From Chloroflexota bacterium (GTDB lineage Bacteria; Chloroflexota; UBA6077; FW602-bin22), in the NCBI GenBank assembly GCA_004297775.1, contig SCUE01000037.1, forward strand, positions 1 to 64,000: DNA of 64,000 nucleotides. The letters are read 5' to 3'. A program made the translations under genes and the position numbers. The notes under the pieces are model-generated. The model saw only the letters and a program-made list of their open reading frames with translations, had not been told where the DNA came from and made no database searches. This document shows, piece after piece, positions 17,777-26,026 of this stretch. Each line of letters begins with the position of its first letter. Position 1 is the stretch's first letter.

Positions 17777-19024
17777 TTGAGCGAACGCCGACGAGTGGTT
17801 GTCACCGGCCTTGGCGCCGTGACGCCACTCGGCAATTGTGCCCGAGCGACCTGGGAAGCGATGATCGCGGGGCGCTCCGGAGTTGGTCCGATCACGCTGT
17901 TCGACTCGGCGCAATTCGCCGTTCGATTCGCTGGCGAGGTCAAAGGCTTCGTTCCTCCGCCGACGATCGATGCGAAGGATGCCCGACGCATGGACCGCAA
18001 CGTCCAATTCGCGGTATCGGCGGCTGGCGAAGCGATCGCCGATTCCGGGCTCGTGATCACCCCCGAGAACGCCGAGGACATCGGGTGCGTCTGCGGCACC
18101 GCCGTCGGTGGTATCAAGACGTTGCTCGACGGTCAAGCCATTCTCGATGCGCGCGGCCCTGATCGCGTTGGGCCGTTCGTCCTACAGAACCTGATACCCG
18201 ATGCGGCCTCGGGCCAAATTGCGATCACCTACGGTCTCAAGGGCCACAATATGGCGGTCGTTTCTGCGTGCGCGACCGGCGGCCACGCCCTTGGAGAGGC
18301 CGCCGAGGCAATTCGCCGCGGTGACGCCGTCGCGATGGTTGCCGGTGGCACCGAGGCCGCGATCGTACCGGTCGTGCTGGCCGGATTCACGAACATGCGC
18401 GCGTTGGCGCTCGACAACGACGATCCGATTCGGGCCTCGAAGCCGTTCGACGCCCGCCGCCAGGGATTTGTCATGTCCGAGGGCGCCGCGATGATGATCC
18501 TCGAGGATCTCGACCACGCCATCGCTCGTGGCGCGCGTGTCCTCGCCGAGTTCGTCGGCTACGGGTCCACCAACGACGCCTTCCACCTCGCCGCCCCAGC
18601 CGATAACGGCGAAGGCGCGGCGCGGGCGATAGCGCGAGCGTTGAAGCGAGCCTGCATACGACCGGAAGAGGTCGACTACATCAACGCTCACGGCACCGGA
18701 ACGCCGTTGAATGACAAGTATGAGACCGCCGCGATCAAGTCCGTCTTTCAGTCCGCCGCGAACAATCTGGTCGTATCGTCGACGAAGTCGATGACGGGGC
18801 ACATGATGGGGGCTGCTGGCGCGGTCGAAGCGTTCGTCTGCGTGCGCGCGATCGTCGATGGCATCATCCCGCCGACGATCAATCTCGAAGTGCCGGATCC
18901 CGACTGCGACCTCGACTATGCCCCGCTCGTCGCACGGCGGCGCGAGGTCCGCGTCGCGATGTCGAACTCACTCGGGCTCGGCGGACACAATTCGTGCGTC
19001 GTTTTTCGACGGTTCGCCGCGTGA
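17777..19024 (+). CDS. fabF: 3-oxoacyl-[ACP] synthase II
   Basis: A 415-residue KAS II that extends acyl-ACP with malonyl-ACP. The Cys-His-His triad is visible: the nucleophile C165 in VSACATGGHALGEA, a His in NAHGTGTPLND, and a His in STKSMTGHMMGAAGAVE. The C-terminal NSLGLGGHNSCVVFRRF is typical. Start is TTG 17777. The TGA stop overlaps the fabH GTG, so the two are translationally coupled. This opens a fabF-fabH-fabG-fabD group; no acpP is found beside it. Confidence 0.95.
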   Translation: MSERRRVVVTGLGAVTPLGNCARATWEAMIAGRSGVGPITLFDSAQFAVRFAGEVKGFVPPPTIDAKDARRMDRNVQFAVSAAGEAIADSGLVITPENAEDIGCVCGTAVGGIKTLLDGQAILDARGPDRVGPFVLQNLIPDAASGQIAITYGLKGHNMAVVSACATGGHALGEAAEAIRRGDAVAMVAGGTEAAIVPVVLAGFTNMRALALDNDDPIRASKPFDARRQGFVMSEGAAMMILEDLDHAIARGARVLAEFVGYGSTNDAFHLAAPADNGEGAARAIARALKRACIRPEEVDYINAHGTGTPLNDKYETAAIKSVFQSAANNLVVSSTKSMTGHMMGAAGAVEAFVCVRAIVDGIIPPTINLEVPDPDCDLDYAPLVARRREVRVAMSNSLGLGGHNSCVVFRRFAA

Positions 19025-20130
19025 CGCCGCGCTACGCGCAGATCGTCGGCTGGGGCAAGGGATTGCCCGTGCGGGCGATGCACAATCGCGAATTCGAGGC
19101 GTTGGTCGATACCAGCGATGAGTGGATCCGTTCCCGAACCGGTATCGTCGAGCGTCGCATCGTCGGTCCGAACGAATCGACGGTCACTCTCGCAACGGCC
19201 GCGGCGCGTCAAGCCCTGGCGGCGGCGGATCTCGATCCGCGCCGGATTGACCTGATCATCGTTGCGACCTGCACGCCGGATACGCTCATGCCAGCCGCCG
19301 CGCCGCTTGTGCAACAAGCGATCGGCGCGACGCGCGCCGGTGCAATCGATGTGAACGCGGCCTGCGCTGGATTCGCGTATGCGCTCGTCATGGCGAACGG
19401 CATGATCGCCGCGGGCACGCATCACAACATCCTCGTGATCGGCGCCGATACCCTGAGCCGGTGGGTCGATTGGACCGATCGAAGTGTCTGCGTCCTCTTT
19501 GGCGACGGCGCGGGCGCGGTCGTCCTCCAGGCGACGGACACGCCGACTGGTCTCTTCGGTGCCCAGTTACGCGCGGATGGCGCTGGCGCCGGCCTGCTGT
19601 GCGTGCCTGGTGGCGGAACGAGGATGCCTCCAACCGCCGAGACGATCGCGGCCGGCGCGCATTTCATTCACATGGATGGGCCGGCCGTCTTCAAGTTTGC
19701 CATCCAGATCCTGACGGAATCGACCCGCGACGTCCTGGCCCAGGCTGGCCTCGAGGTCGGCGATATCGATCTCTTCGTGCCCCATCAGGCGAACAAGCGC
19801 ATCATCGATTCGGCGATGCGCGCGGTCGGCATACCGGAGGACAAGGTCTTCATCAACCTGGACCGCTACGGCAACACGTCGGCGGCGTCAATCCCGATCG
19901 CCCTGTGCGAAGCGATCGAGTCCGGACGAATGCGGCCGGGTGACAACGTTCTGATGTGTGGTTTCGGCGCCGGGCTGACCTGGGGTACCGCGCTCTTCCA
20001 ATGGGGCGTCCCGACGGACGTTCCGGCTTCGGATCAGTGGCGCCTTGCCGGACAATCGATCGTCACATCGCACCACGATCGCGCGCTCGCGATCGCGCGG
20101 CGCGCCGTCGGATCTCGTGGTTCGAGGTAG
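19021..20130 (+). CDS. fabH: 3-oxoacyl-[ACP] synthase III
   Basis: A 369-residue KAS III that condenses acetyl-CoA with malonyl-ACP to start fatty-acid synthesis. The triad is visible: C115 in NAACAGFAYAL, a His in FVPHQANKRIID and an Asn in LDRYGNTSAAS. DTSDEWIRSRTGIVERR near the N-terminus is a family signature. I place the start at GTG 19021, overlapping the fabF stop. The enzyme is normally about 320 to 335 residues; here about 35 unrelated residues follow the GAGLTWGTALFQW end. Confidence 0.95.
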   Translation: MTPRYAQIVGWGKGLPVRAMHNREFEALVDTSDEWIRSRTGIVERRIVGPNESTVTLATAAARQALAAADLDPRRIDLIIVATCTPDTLMPAAAPLVQQAIGATRAGAIDVNAACAGFAYALVMANGMIAAGTHHNILVIGADTLSRWVDWTDRSVCVLFGDGAGAVVLQATDTPTGLFGAQLRADGAGAGLLCVPGGGTRMPPTAETIAAGAHFIHMDGPAVFKFAIQILTESTRDVLAQAGLEVGDIDLFVPHQANKRIIDSAMRAVGIPEDKVFINLDRYGNTSAASIPIALCEAIESGRMRPGDNVLMCGFGAGLTWGTALFQWGVPTDVPASDQWRLAGQSIVTSHHDRALAIARRAVGSRGSR

Positions 20131-20132
20131 GA

Positions 20133-20879
20133 ATGCCGTCTCTTCAAGATCGCATCGCTCTCGTCACCGGTGGCGCCCGGGGCATCGGTCGCGCCATCTC
20201 GCTCCGGTTGGCGCGCGACGGGGCAACCGTCGTAATCAACTACCAGAAAAACGAAACCGCCGCGGCCGAGGTCGTCGCGGCAATTGCCGATCACGGCGGA
20301 TCAGCCGTGGCCGTGCAATCAGATGTCTCCGACTCGGCGGCCGCTGACGGACTGGTGCGCCAGACGGTCGAGCGCTTCGGGAGAATTGACATTCTGGTCA
20401 ACAATGCCGGAATCATCCGAGATGGGTTGCTCGTCCGCATGAGTGACGACGACTGGGACGCGGTCCTGAATACGAACCTGCGCGGGGCGTTTGCGTGCCT
20501 GCGCGCGGCGCTTCGGCCAATGGCGCGACAACGGTACGGCCGGATCGTGAACATCACGTCCGTGTCAGGGATCATGGGTAATCCGGGCCAGGCGAATTAC
20601 TCGGCGGCCAAGGCCGGGTTGATCGGGCTGACGAAGACCGCCGCCCGCGAAATCGCCGGTCGTAACGTCACCGTCAATGCCGTGGCGCCAGGGTTCATCA
20701 CAACCGAGTTGACAAGTGGCCTGCCCGACAAGGTCAAGGAATCGATTCTCGGGCAGGTGCCGATCGGGCGATTCGGATTGCCCGAGGAAGTCGCTGATGC
20801 CGTCGCGTTCCTCGTCGGCGAAGGATCTGGCTACATCACCGGCCACGTCCTTACCGTCGACGGTGGCCTGTCGATGTGA
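20133..20879 (+). CDS. fabG: 3-oxoacyl-[ACP] reductase
   Basis: A 248-residue short-chain dehydrogenase that reduces 3-oxoacyl-ACP with NADPH. The cofactor motif TGGARGIGRAI is near residue 12, NNAG follows, and the catalytic Ser-Tyr-Lys set is in ITSVSG and Y156-SAA-K160. The end GYITGHVLTVDGGLSM is characteristic of FabG. ATG 20133 is two bases after the fabH stop; the longer upstream frame is a shadow of fabH. Confidence 0.95.
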   Translation: MPSLQDRIALVTGGARGIGRAISLRLARDGATVVINYQKNETAAAEVVAAIADHGGSAVAVQSDVSDSAAADGLVRQTVERFGRIDILVNNAGIIRDGLLVRMSDDDWDAVLNTNLRGAFACLRAALRPMARQRYGRIVNITSVSGIMGNPGQANYSAAKAGLIGLTKTAAREIAGRNVTVNAVAPGFITTELTSGLPDKVKESILGQVPIGRFGLPEEVADAVAFLVGEGSGYITGHVLTVDGGLSM

Positions 20880-20891
20880 GGTAGGACCATT

Positions 20892-21875
20892 ATGTCGATT
20901 GCTTTCGTTTTCCCCGGGCAGGGTTCCCAGTTCGTTGGCATGGGCCGAGACATCTATGAGGTGTCCGCCGCGGCGCGGCGCATTTTCCATCAGGCCGACG
21001 AGGCGCTTGGATTCGACCTGCGCCGACTCTGTTGGGAGGGGCCTGAAGACATCCTGCGTGAGACGATCAATGCCCAGCCGGCGATCCTGACCGTCAGTAT
21101 TGCGTGCTGGGAGGCGCTGAAGGAGCGGCTGGCGACACTCGGAAAGACAGTCCAACCGCGCTTCTTTGCTGGACACAGCCTCGGCGAGATCACGGCATTG
21201 GTCGCGGCCGGTTCGCTCGACTTCAATGAGGCAGTCACGCTCGTGCGAGAGCGCGGCCGACTGATGAAGGTCGATGGTGACGCGAATCCCGGCGGAATGG
21301 CCGCCGTCCTTGGACTGGACGATCTGGCGCTCGAGAAGGTCTGCCACGACGTCGCCAGGCACGGCATCGTCCGACCCGCGAACTACAACTCGCCCGGCCA
21401 GACCGTCATCTCTGGCGAAATCTCGGCGTTGACGGCTGCCATCGAGCTTGCGGCCGAACGTGGCGCCCGAAAGATCGTTCGACTGGCAATCTCGATCGCG
21501 TCTCACTCGCCGCTGATGCAGCGTGCCGCCGAGGGTTTCGCGCAGGCCGTCAGTCGCGCCGGCATTCGGGACGCGGCCGTGCCAATCATCGCCAACTTCT
21601 CGGCGGCCGCTATCTCGTCGGCTGAGGAATTGCGTCGAGAGATGGTCGATCAAATCACCGGCTCAGTTCGGTGGTCGCAAAGCATCGCCGCTATGACCGA
21701 GGCCGGCGTTCACACCATCGTCGAGGTCGGCCCGGGCGACGCCCTGACCGGCATCAGTCGGCGCATCTCGCGCGAGCTTCTCGCGATCTCGATCAACGGC
21801 GCCGAGGCCATCGGCCTATTCGCGACCCGGTTGCGCGAAATCGAGAATCGGCAGTCGCGCCCAACTCAGTTCTGA
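20892..21875 (+). CDS. fabD: Malonyl-CoA:ACP transacylase
   Basis: A 327-residue acyltransferase that loads malonate onto ACP. It begins IAFVFPGQGSQFVGMGRDI, has the nucleophile Ser96 in FAGHSLGEITALVAAGS, and QPAILTVSI upstream. The catalytic His is in the segment SIASHSPLMQ. Preceded by an AGGTAGGA ribosome-binding site after fabG. It completes the initiation and elongation set with fabF, fabH and fabG. Confidence 0.95.
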   Translation: MSIAFVFPGQGSQFVGMGRDIYEVSAAARRIFHQADEALGFDLRRLCWEGPEDILRETINAQPAILTVSIACWEALKERLATLGKTVQPRFFAGHSLGEITALVAAGSLDFNEAVTLVRERGRLMKVDGDANPGGMAAVLGLDDLALEKVCHDVARHGIVRPANYNSPGQTVISGEISALTAAIELAAERGARKIVRLAISIASHSPLMQRAAEGFAQAVSRAGIRDAAVPIIANFSAAAISSAEELRREMVDQITGSVRWSQSIAAMTEAGVHTIVEVGPGDALTGISRRISRELLAISINGAEAIGLFATRLREIENRQSRPTQF

Positions 21876-21890
21876 TCCGGCTGCCGCCGC

Positions 21891-22679
21891 GTGGATGGCA
21901 TCGTCATCGCGATCAATCCGATCGCGCTCGATCTTGGCTTTGTCACGATTCGCTGGTACGGCATCGCGATCGCCCTGGGCATCGCTCAGGGCATCGGGCT
22001 AACGGCGCAGGAAGCGCGCCGGCGCGGAATCTCCGAGGACGCAATCTACTCCGTGGCGACCTGGTCGATTGCCGCCGCGTTGATCGGCGCCCGAGTGTTC
22101 CACGTCGTCGATCGCATTGATTTCTACATTCAGAATCCGTTGGCGATCTTGGCGCTGAACCAGGGCGGTCTGGCGATCTGGGGCGGCACGCTCACCGGTA
22201 TTCTGGTTGGCGTCTTCTATTGCCGCCGGGCCAGGCTGCCCGTTGCGACGGTCGCGGACATCGCCGCGCCCGGCATCCTTATTGGCCAGATCATTGGGCG
22301 CCTCGGGTGCATCGTGAACGGCGATGCGTTCGGCGGGCCATTGTCGGCGCCGTGGGCATTCACGTACGTTCACGCCGACGCGCTGATTCCGGATCTCGGC
22401 GTACCGACTCACCCCTATCCCTTGTACGAGATAGTTTGGAACGGTGCGCTCCTGATCGGCTTGTGGCGGTTCCGGCGCGCCGCGCCGCCTCCGGGCGTGC
22501 TCTTCCTCGTGTTCCTGATCGTGTACGGCGTTGGGCGATTCCTCTTGACGTTCGTACGCCAGGAGACCATCGTCGTAGCGGGACTCCAGCAAGCGCAGGC
22601 AATCGCGATCATCGTCGTCCTTGTGGCCGTGCCACTTCTCCTCCGACAACTCCGTCCCCCGCGGTCGCATGCCGTCTGA
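21891..22679 (+). CDS. lgt: Prolipoprotein diacylglyceryl transferase
   Basis: A 262-residue multi-pass membrane enzyme that attaches diacylglycerol to the lipobox Cys of pre-lipoproteins. The signature GQIIGRLGCIVNGDAFGGP matches the Lgt consensus GRxGNxxNxExxG with small changes. The N-terminus LDLGFVTIRWYGIAIALG and the segment THPYPLYEIVWN are also typical. Start is GTG 21891. It is consistent with the lipoprotein genes found later in the window. Confidence 0.93.
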   Translation: MDGIVIAINPIALDLGFVTIRWYGIAIALGIAQGIGLTAQEARRRGISEDAIYSVATWSIAAALIGARVFHVVDRIDFYIQNPLAILALNQGGLAIWGGTLTGILVGVFYCRRARLPVATVADIAAPGILIGQIIGRLGCIVNGDAFGGPLSAPWAFTYVHADALIPDLGVPTHPYPLYEIVWNGALLIGLWRFRRAAPPPGVLFLVFLIVYGVGRFLLTFVRQETIVVAGLQQAQAIAIIVVLVAVPLLLRQLRPPRSHAV

Positions 22680-22992
22680 GATTTCGCTTCTAACACGCGC
22701 CGACTGCTCGCTCTGCTCGCGCGCGCGGCACATCATCGAGCGGCTCGCCCACGACTACGGACTCCGTCCTTCGTTCGTCGATATCGACGCGTCGGTGGAA
22801 CTGCGCCGCCAGTTCGACCAACGCGTTCCGATCGTCCTGATCGACGATGAAATCGCTGCCGAGGGCCGTGTGAGCGAGTTCAGATTGCGACGCGCCCTCG
22901 GTGCTCCGACCTCCCTCCCGCAAGTCGTCGGTCTTGCAAGGGCCGCGATCGCATCCCTAACCCGGGACGATGACGAAATGCCCGTGCTATAG
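22669..22992 (+). CDS. Glutaredoxin-like protein
   Basis: A 107-residue protein with a thioredoxin-type N-terminal half: LLTRADCSLCSRARHIIERL carries a CxxC at residues 13/16, followed by DIDASVELRRQFDQRVPIVLIDDE with the cis-Pro element VPIV. This resembles the small NrdH/YruB or DUF836 type glutaredoxin family. A likely role is thiol-disulfide exchange in the cytoplasm, but the partner is unknown. It overlaps the end of lgt by 11 bases. Confidence 0.8.
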   Translation: MPSEISLLTRADCSLCSRARHIIERLAHDYGLRPSFVDIDASVELRRQFDQRVPIVLIDDEIAAEGRVSEFRLRRALGAPTSLPQVVGLARAAIASLTRDDDEMPVL

Positions 22993-23084
22993 TCCGGTTC
23001 TCAGATCAGCGATTTCGGCGCCTACGACGTCGCGTCTTGGCTGGTCGCCAGTGAAAACCACCTGTGAACCTTGGGAGCCGTGCG

Positions 23085-23432
23085 ATGATCGACCTTCTCA
23101 AGACCGTTGAGGCGTCCCACGTCAAGGCAGAGTTGCCTCAGTTTCGGACCGGCGACACCGTTCGCGTCCACGTCATCATCCGCGAGGGACAACGCGAGCG
23201 CACTCAGGTTTTCGAGGGCGTCACGATGCGCTTTCGCCACGGCGGTATCGCCGCGACGTTTACGGTTCGGCGCGTCACGCACGGCATCGGTGTCGAGCGA
23301 ACGTTCCTCTTGCACTCCCCGCGTGTCGAGAAGGTCGAGGTGGTTCGACGTGGCAAGACGCGCCGGGCGCAGCTCTACTTCCTGCGTGGCCTGACTGGTA
23401 AGGCCGCCCGCATCAAGGAACGTCTCGACTAG
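23085..23432 (+). CDS. rplS: 50S ribosomal protein L19
   Basis: A 115-residue L19 with [20 protein letters not shown], the strand [15 protein letters not shown], the segment [20 protein letters not shown] and [20 protein letters not shown]19 is at the 30S/50S interface. ATG 23085 follows a GGGAG at 23073 and gives the family's MIDLLK start; GTG 23064 would add seven residues. A possible -10 box TATAGT lies at 22988-22993. Confidence 0.96.
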   Translation: MIDLLKTVEASHVKAELPQFRTGDTVRVHVIIREGQRERTQVFEGVTMRFRHGGIAATFTVRRVTHGIGVERTFLLHSPRVEKVEVVRRGKTRRAQLYFLRGLTGKAARIKERLD

Positions 23433-23437
23433 TCGCG

Positions 23438-24121
23438 GTGCGCACCGCGGCGCGCATCCCTCCCCGTGTGTTGCCGCCGCCCAATTTCTCGATCGAGTCC
23501 GAGTTTTGGAATTCCGATCGTCGACGCGTGGTTGGCATCGACGAGGTGGGAATGGGGCCGATCTCCGGCCCCATCGTCAGCGCGGCGGTCATCCTCGCGG
23601 CACACGGCGACCCCATCGAAGGCCTTCGCGACTCGAAGGCGCTCAGCCGGCCACAACGACAACGACTCGAGAGCGAGATTCGACGCCTGGCGATCGCGAT
23701 CGGCGTCGGCGCGGCATCGGTCGCCGAGATCGAGAGTTTGAACGTGCTGTGCGCCGCGCGACTCGCGATGCGCCGCGCAATCGCCCGCGTCGGCGCGTAC
23801 GACATCGCGATCGTGGATGGCCGACCGTCGCGCTATGACCACTTCGGCCCGTGTCGCTTCTTCGTCGGCGGCGACGCCCTCTCGGCATCGATCGCCTGCG
23901 CGTCGATCGTCGCCAAGGAAACGCGCGATCGATTGATGCGGCGCCTGGCCATTCGACATCCGGAGTACGGCTGGGAGCGCAACGCTGGCTACGCGTCGCG
24001 TCAGCACTTGGACGCTCTGCGCGAATACGGTCCAACGCCCTACCACCGACGCGGATACCGGCCAGTCCAGGCACGACTCGCGCTCGACGAGAACATCGCC
24101 GCGGTCGGAGCCACGGCGTGA
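23438..24121 (+). CDS. rnhB: Ribonuclease HII with variant GMG motif
   Basis: A 227-residue RNase HII, which cuts RNA-DNA hybrids and embedded ribonucleotides. The acidic residues are present: D35 and E36 in GIDEVGMGPISGP, an Asp in LRDSKALS and an Asp in AIVDGRPS. SIACASIVAKETRDRLM and HPEYGWERNAGYASRQHL are also typical. The normally invariant Arg of the GRG motif after DEAG is Met here (M39). The GTG start is inferred, and the first 20 or so residues are poorly conserved. Confidence 0.92.
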   Translation: MRTAARIPPRVLPPPNFSIESEFWNSDRRRVVGIDEVGMGPISGPIVSAAVILAAHGDPIEGLRDSKALSRPQRQRLESEIRRLAIAIGVGAASVAEIESLNVLCAARLAMRRAIARVGAYDIAIVDGRPSRYDHFGPCRFFVGGDALSASIACASIVAKETRDRLMRRLAIRHPEYGWERNAGYASRQHLDALREYGPTPYHRRGYRPVQARLALDENIAAVGATA

Positions 24122-24480
24122 TTGCGAACACGGCCGGGCGACGCGGCGAGGAGATCGCGCGAGGACTCCTGGAACGCGCCGGCTATCGCATCCTGGCGAT
24201 GAACTGGCGTAGTAAACACGGCGAATTGGACATCATCGCCGAAGACCGCGCGACGCTCGTATTCGTCGAAGTGCGTGCTCGAGCCGATACCGGTCACGGC
24301 AGCGCCGCCGAGACGATCGATCCGCGGAAGCGCCATCGCCTGCGCCTGCTCGCGAACGCGTATCTGCAATCCACCCGGCGCGGGGTGGCCCGCGCGGCTC
24401 GGATCGATGTGATCACCGTCGACCTCAGCACCGAGCCTCCCGGCGTGCGACACATCGTGAGCGCAATCGACGGTGAGTAG
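24118..24480 (+). CDS. YraN family (UPF0102) nuclease-fold protein
   Basis: A 120-residue protein with the UPF0102 pattern: GRRGEEIARGLLERAGYRILAMN, the restriction-endonuclease-like core HGELDIIAEDRATLVFVEVRAR (Asp and E-x-R/K), and KRHRLRLLANAYL. The fold resembles Holliday-junction resolvases, but the function is not established. The GTG at 24118 overlaps the rnhB stop by four bases. The rplS-rnhB-yraN order is common in bacteria. Confidence 0.88.
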   Translation: MIANTAGRRGEEIARGLLERAGYRILAMNWRSKHGELDIIAEDRATLVFVEVRARADTGHGSAAETIDPRKRHRLRLLANAYLQSTRRGVARAARIDVITVDLSTEPPGVRHIVSAIDGE

Positions 24481-24489
24481 AATGTCGCG

Positions 24490-25383
24490 ATGGAGCGACT
24501 TTCTCACGCCGTCCTGGCAAAGCTCTCTGGCCTTAGCGGACCGAAACTGGATGAATTCGCAACCGTGTGGCAGACACTGCCCGTCGAGGAGCGGCGCCGC
24601 GCAAGTCGCGCCCTCCGCGACATGGCTGAGGAGAACATCGAGTTCGAATTCGGCAGTGTGTTCTCGCTCATCCTGAGCGATGAAGATTCGGAGGTTCGAT
24701 CGTCCGCAATCGAAGGCCTCTGGGAGGACGATCGAAGCAGCACCGCCGATCGCCTGATCGCGCTGGCAAACGCGGATCCGGCCGTGACTGTTCGCGCCGA
24801 CGCGATTGCCGCGCTCGGCCGGTTCGTCCAGAGAGTCGCGCTCGGCGAGCTGTCCAATCGCGTCAGCGAACGTATTCGTAGCGCGATCTTGCGTCTGGTT
24901 GATGACGAGCACCCACTACCAGTGCGACGCCGCGCGATCGAAGCGGTCGGATACCTTGGAGATTCGGACGCGATAGCCATCTGCCGCCGCGCCTACGCGT
25001 CAACCGATGCCGGTACGCGCGCCAGCGCGATCCGCGCGATCGGACGCACGTGCGATCCGATCTGGATCGACATCATCATTCGAGAACTGGGCAGTGATGA
25101 TCCTGAGATGCGGTTCGAAGCGGCTCAGGCAGCCGGGGAAATCGAAGATTCGCGCGCGCTTCCGGCACTTCTTGCGGCCGTCCGCGATGAAGACCCGGAG
25201 GTTCGCCTGGCGGTGATCGCCGCGTTGGGCGCGATCGGCGGTCAGGAGGCACGTCAAACGCTTCAGAGCGTCGCGCGCGGTAAGGACCCGGCGCTCGTCG
25301 AGGCGGCGACGGCCGCGCTCGGGGAGCTCGACGTCGTGGGCGACCCGGTTGGGCTGCGCGTCCACGATATCAATCCGAACTGA
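24490..25383 (+). CDS. HEAT-repeat protein
   Basis: A 297-residue protein made almost entirely of HEAT/PBS-lyase type alpha repeats, from about residue 60 to the end: DEDSEVRSSAIEGLWE, NADPAVTVRADAIAALGRF, DDEHPLPVRRRAIEAVGYLGD, GSDDPEMRFEAAQAAGEI and DEDPEVRLAVIAALGAIGG. Such repeats act as protein-binding scaffolds. No catalytic domain, signal peptide or membrane segment is visible, so I assign no specific role. It lies 9 bases after yraN. Confidence 0.85.
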   Translation: MERLSHAVLAKLSGLSGPKLDEFATVWQTLPVEERRRASRALRDMAEENIEFEFGSVFSLILSDEDSEVRSSAIEGLWEDDRSSTADRLIALANADPAVTVRADAIAALGRFVQRVALGELSNRVSERIRSAILRLVDDEHPLPVRRRAIEAVGYLGDSDAIAICRRAYASTDAGTRASAIRAIGRTCDPIWIDIIIRELGSDDPEMRFEAAQAAGEIEDSRALPALLAAVRDEDPEVRLAVIAALGAIGGQEARQTLQSVARGKDPALVEAATAALGELDVVGDPVGLRVHDINPN

Positions 25384-25412
25384 CGTTGCCCGCGTTCGGG
25401 CGCTGAACTAGT

Positions 25413-25949
25413 ATGCCCGGCGTGCGACCACGTGACATGACCGTCGATTGGCTGCGAACCATCGCGTTCGAGCAGAGATCAACCAGCCAGGGGCCGACCA
25501 TCGAGGGTGTCCTGGTGCGACCGCTCATCACCCACCTCGACGGCCGTGGCGACGTGATCGAGCTCTGGAGTGAAGGATGGCTCGGCGACGGCGTGGCGCG
25601 AACTCGCCATGTCTATCAGTCAGCGACCGACGTCGGCGTCATCAAGGCCTGGCATCTCCACGAGGCGCACACGGATCAGTTCACCTGCACGCGCGGCAAA
25701 CTGCAGGTTATCGTCGCGGATACGCGCGAGAACTCGCCCACCTTCGGCCATGTGAACTCCTTCGTCCTCGGGACGCAGCGCCCGCTGCTGATCCAGATTC
25801 CCCCGGGCCTCATCCACGGGTGGAAAGCGCTGGCGCCTCCCGAGGCGATCGTCGTCAATTTCCAGACACACACCTACGATGCCGCCGACGAATACAAGTT
25901 CCCGTGGGACAGCGTCCTTGAGTGGGTGTGGGAACCTCGCAATGGCTGA
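25413..25949 (+). CDS. dTDP-4-dehydrorhamnose 3,5-epimerase-like protein
   Basis: A 178-residue cupin resembling RmlC. It has the family's order: LDGRGDVIELWSEGW, KAWHLHEAHTDQFTCTRGKL, VVADTREN-like IVADTRENSPTF, and IPPGLIHGWKALAPPEAIVVNF with the region YDAADEYKFPW. The enzyme epimerises sugar C3 and C5 in dTDP-rhamnose synthesis. No other rhamnose genes lie beside it, so a related sugar-processing role is possible. ATG 25437 is an alternative start. Confidence 0.82.
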   Translation: MPGVRPRDMTVDWLRTIAFEQRSTSQGPTIEGVLVRPLITHLDGRGDVIELWSEGWLGDGVARTRHVYQSATDVGVIKAWHLHEAHTDQFTCTRGKLQVIVADTRENSPTFGHVNSFVLGTQRPLLIQIPPGLIHGWKALAPPEAIVVNFQTHTYDAADEYKFPWDSVLEWVWEPRNG

Positions 25950-26026
25950 CGCGGCCGCGAATCAGGACAGGCTTCGATTGACGCGAGCAGCGCGTACCCG
26001 TCACGGAGATCCGGTCGCCCGTTGCG

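Noticed and set aside
20565..21653. 362-residue minus-strand frame opposite fabG/fabD
   Set aside because: Shadow of the fab genes; Asp/His/Arg-rich composition without any recognisable domain.
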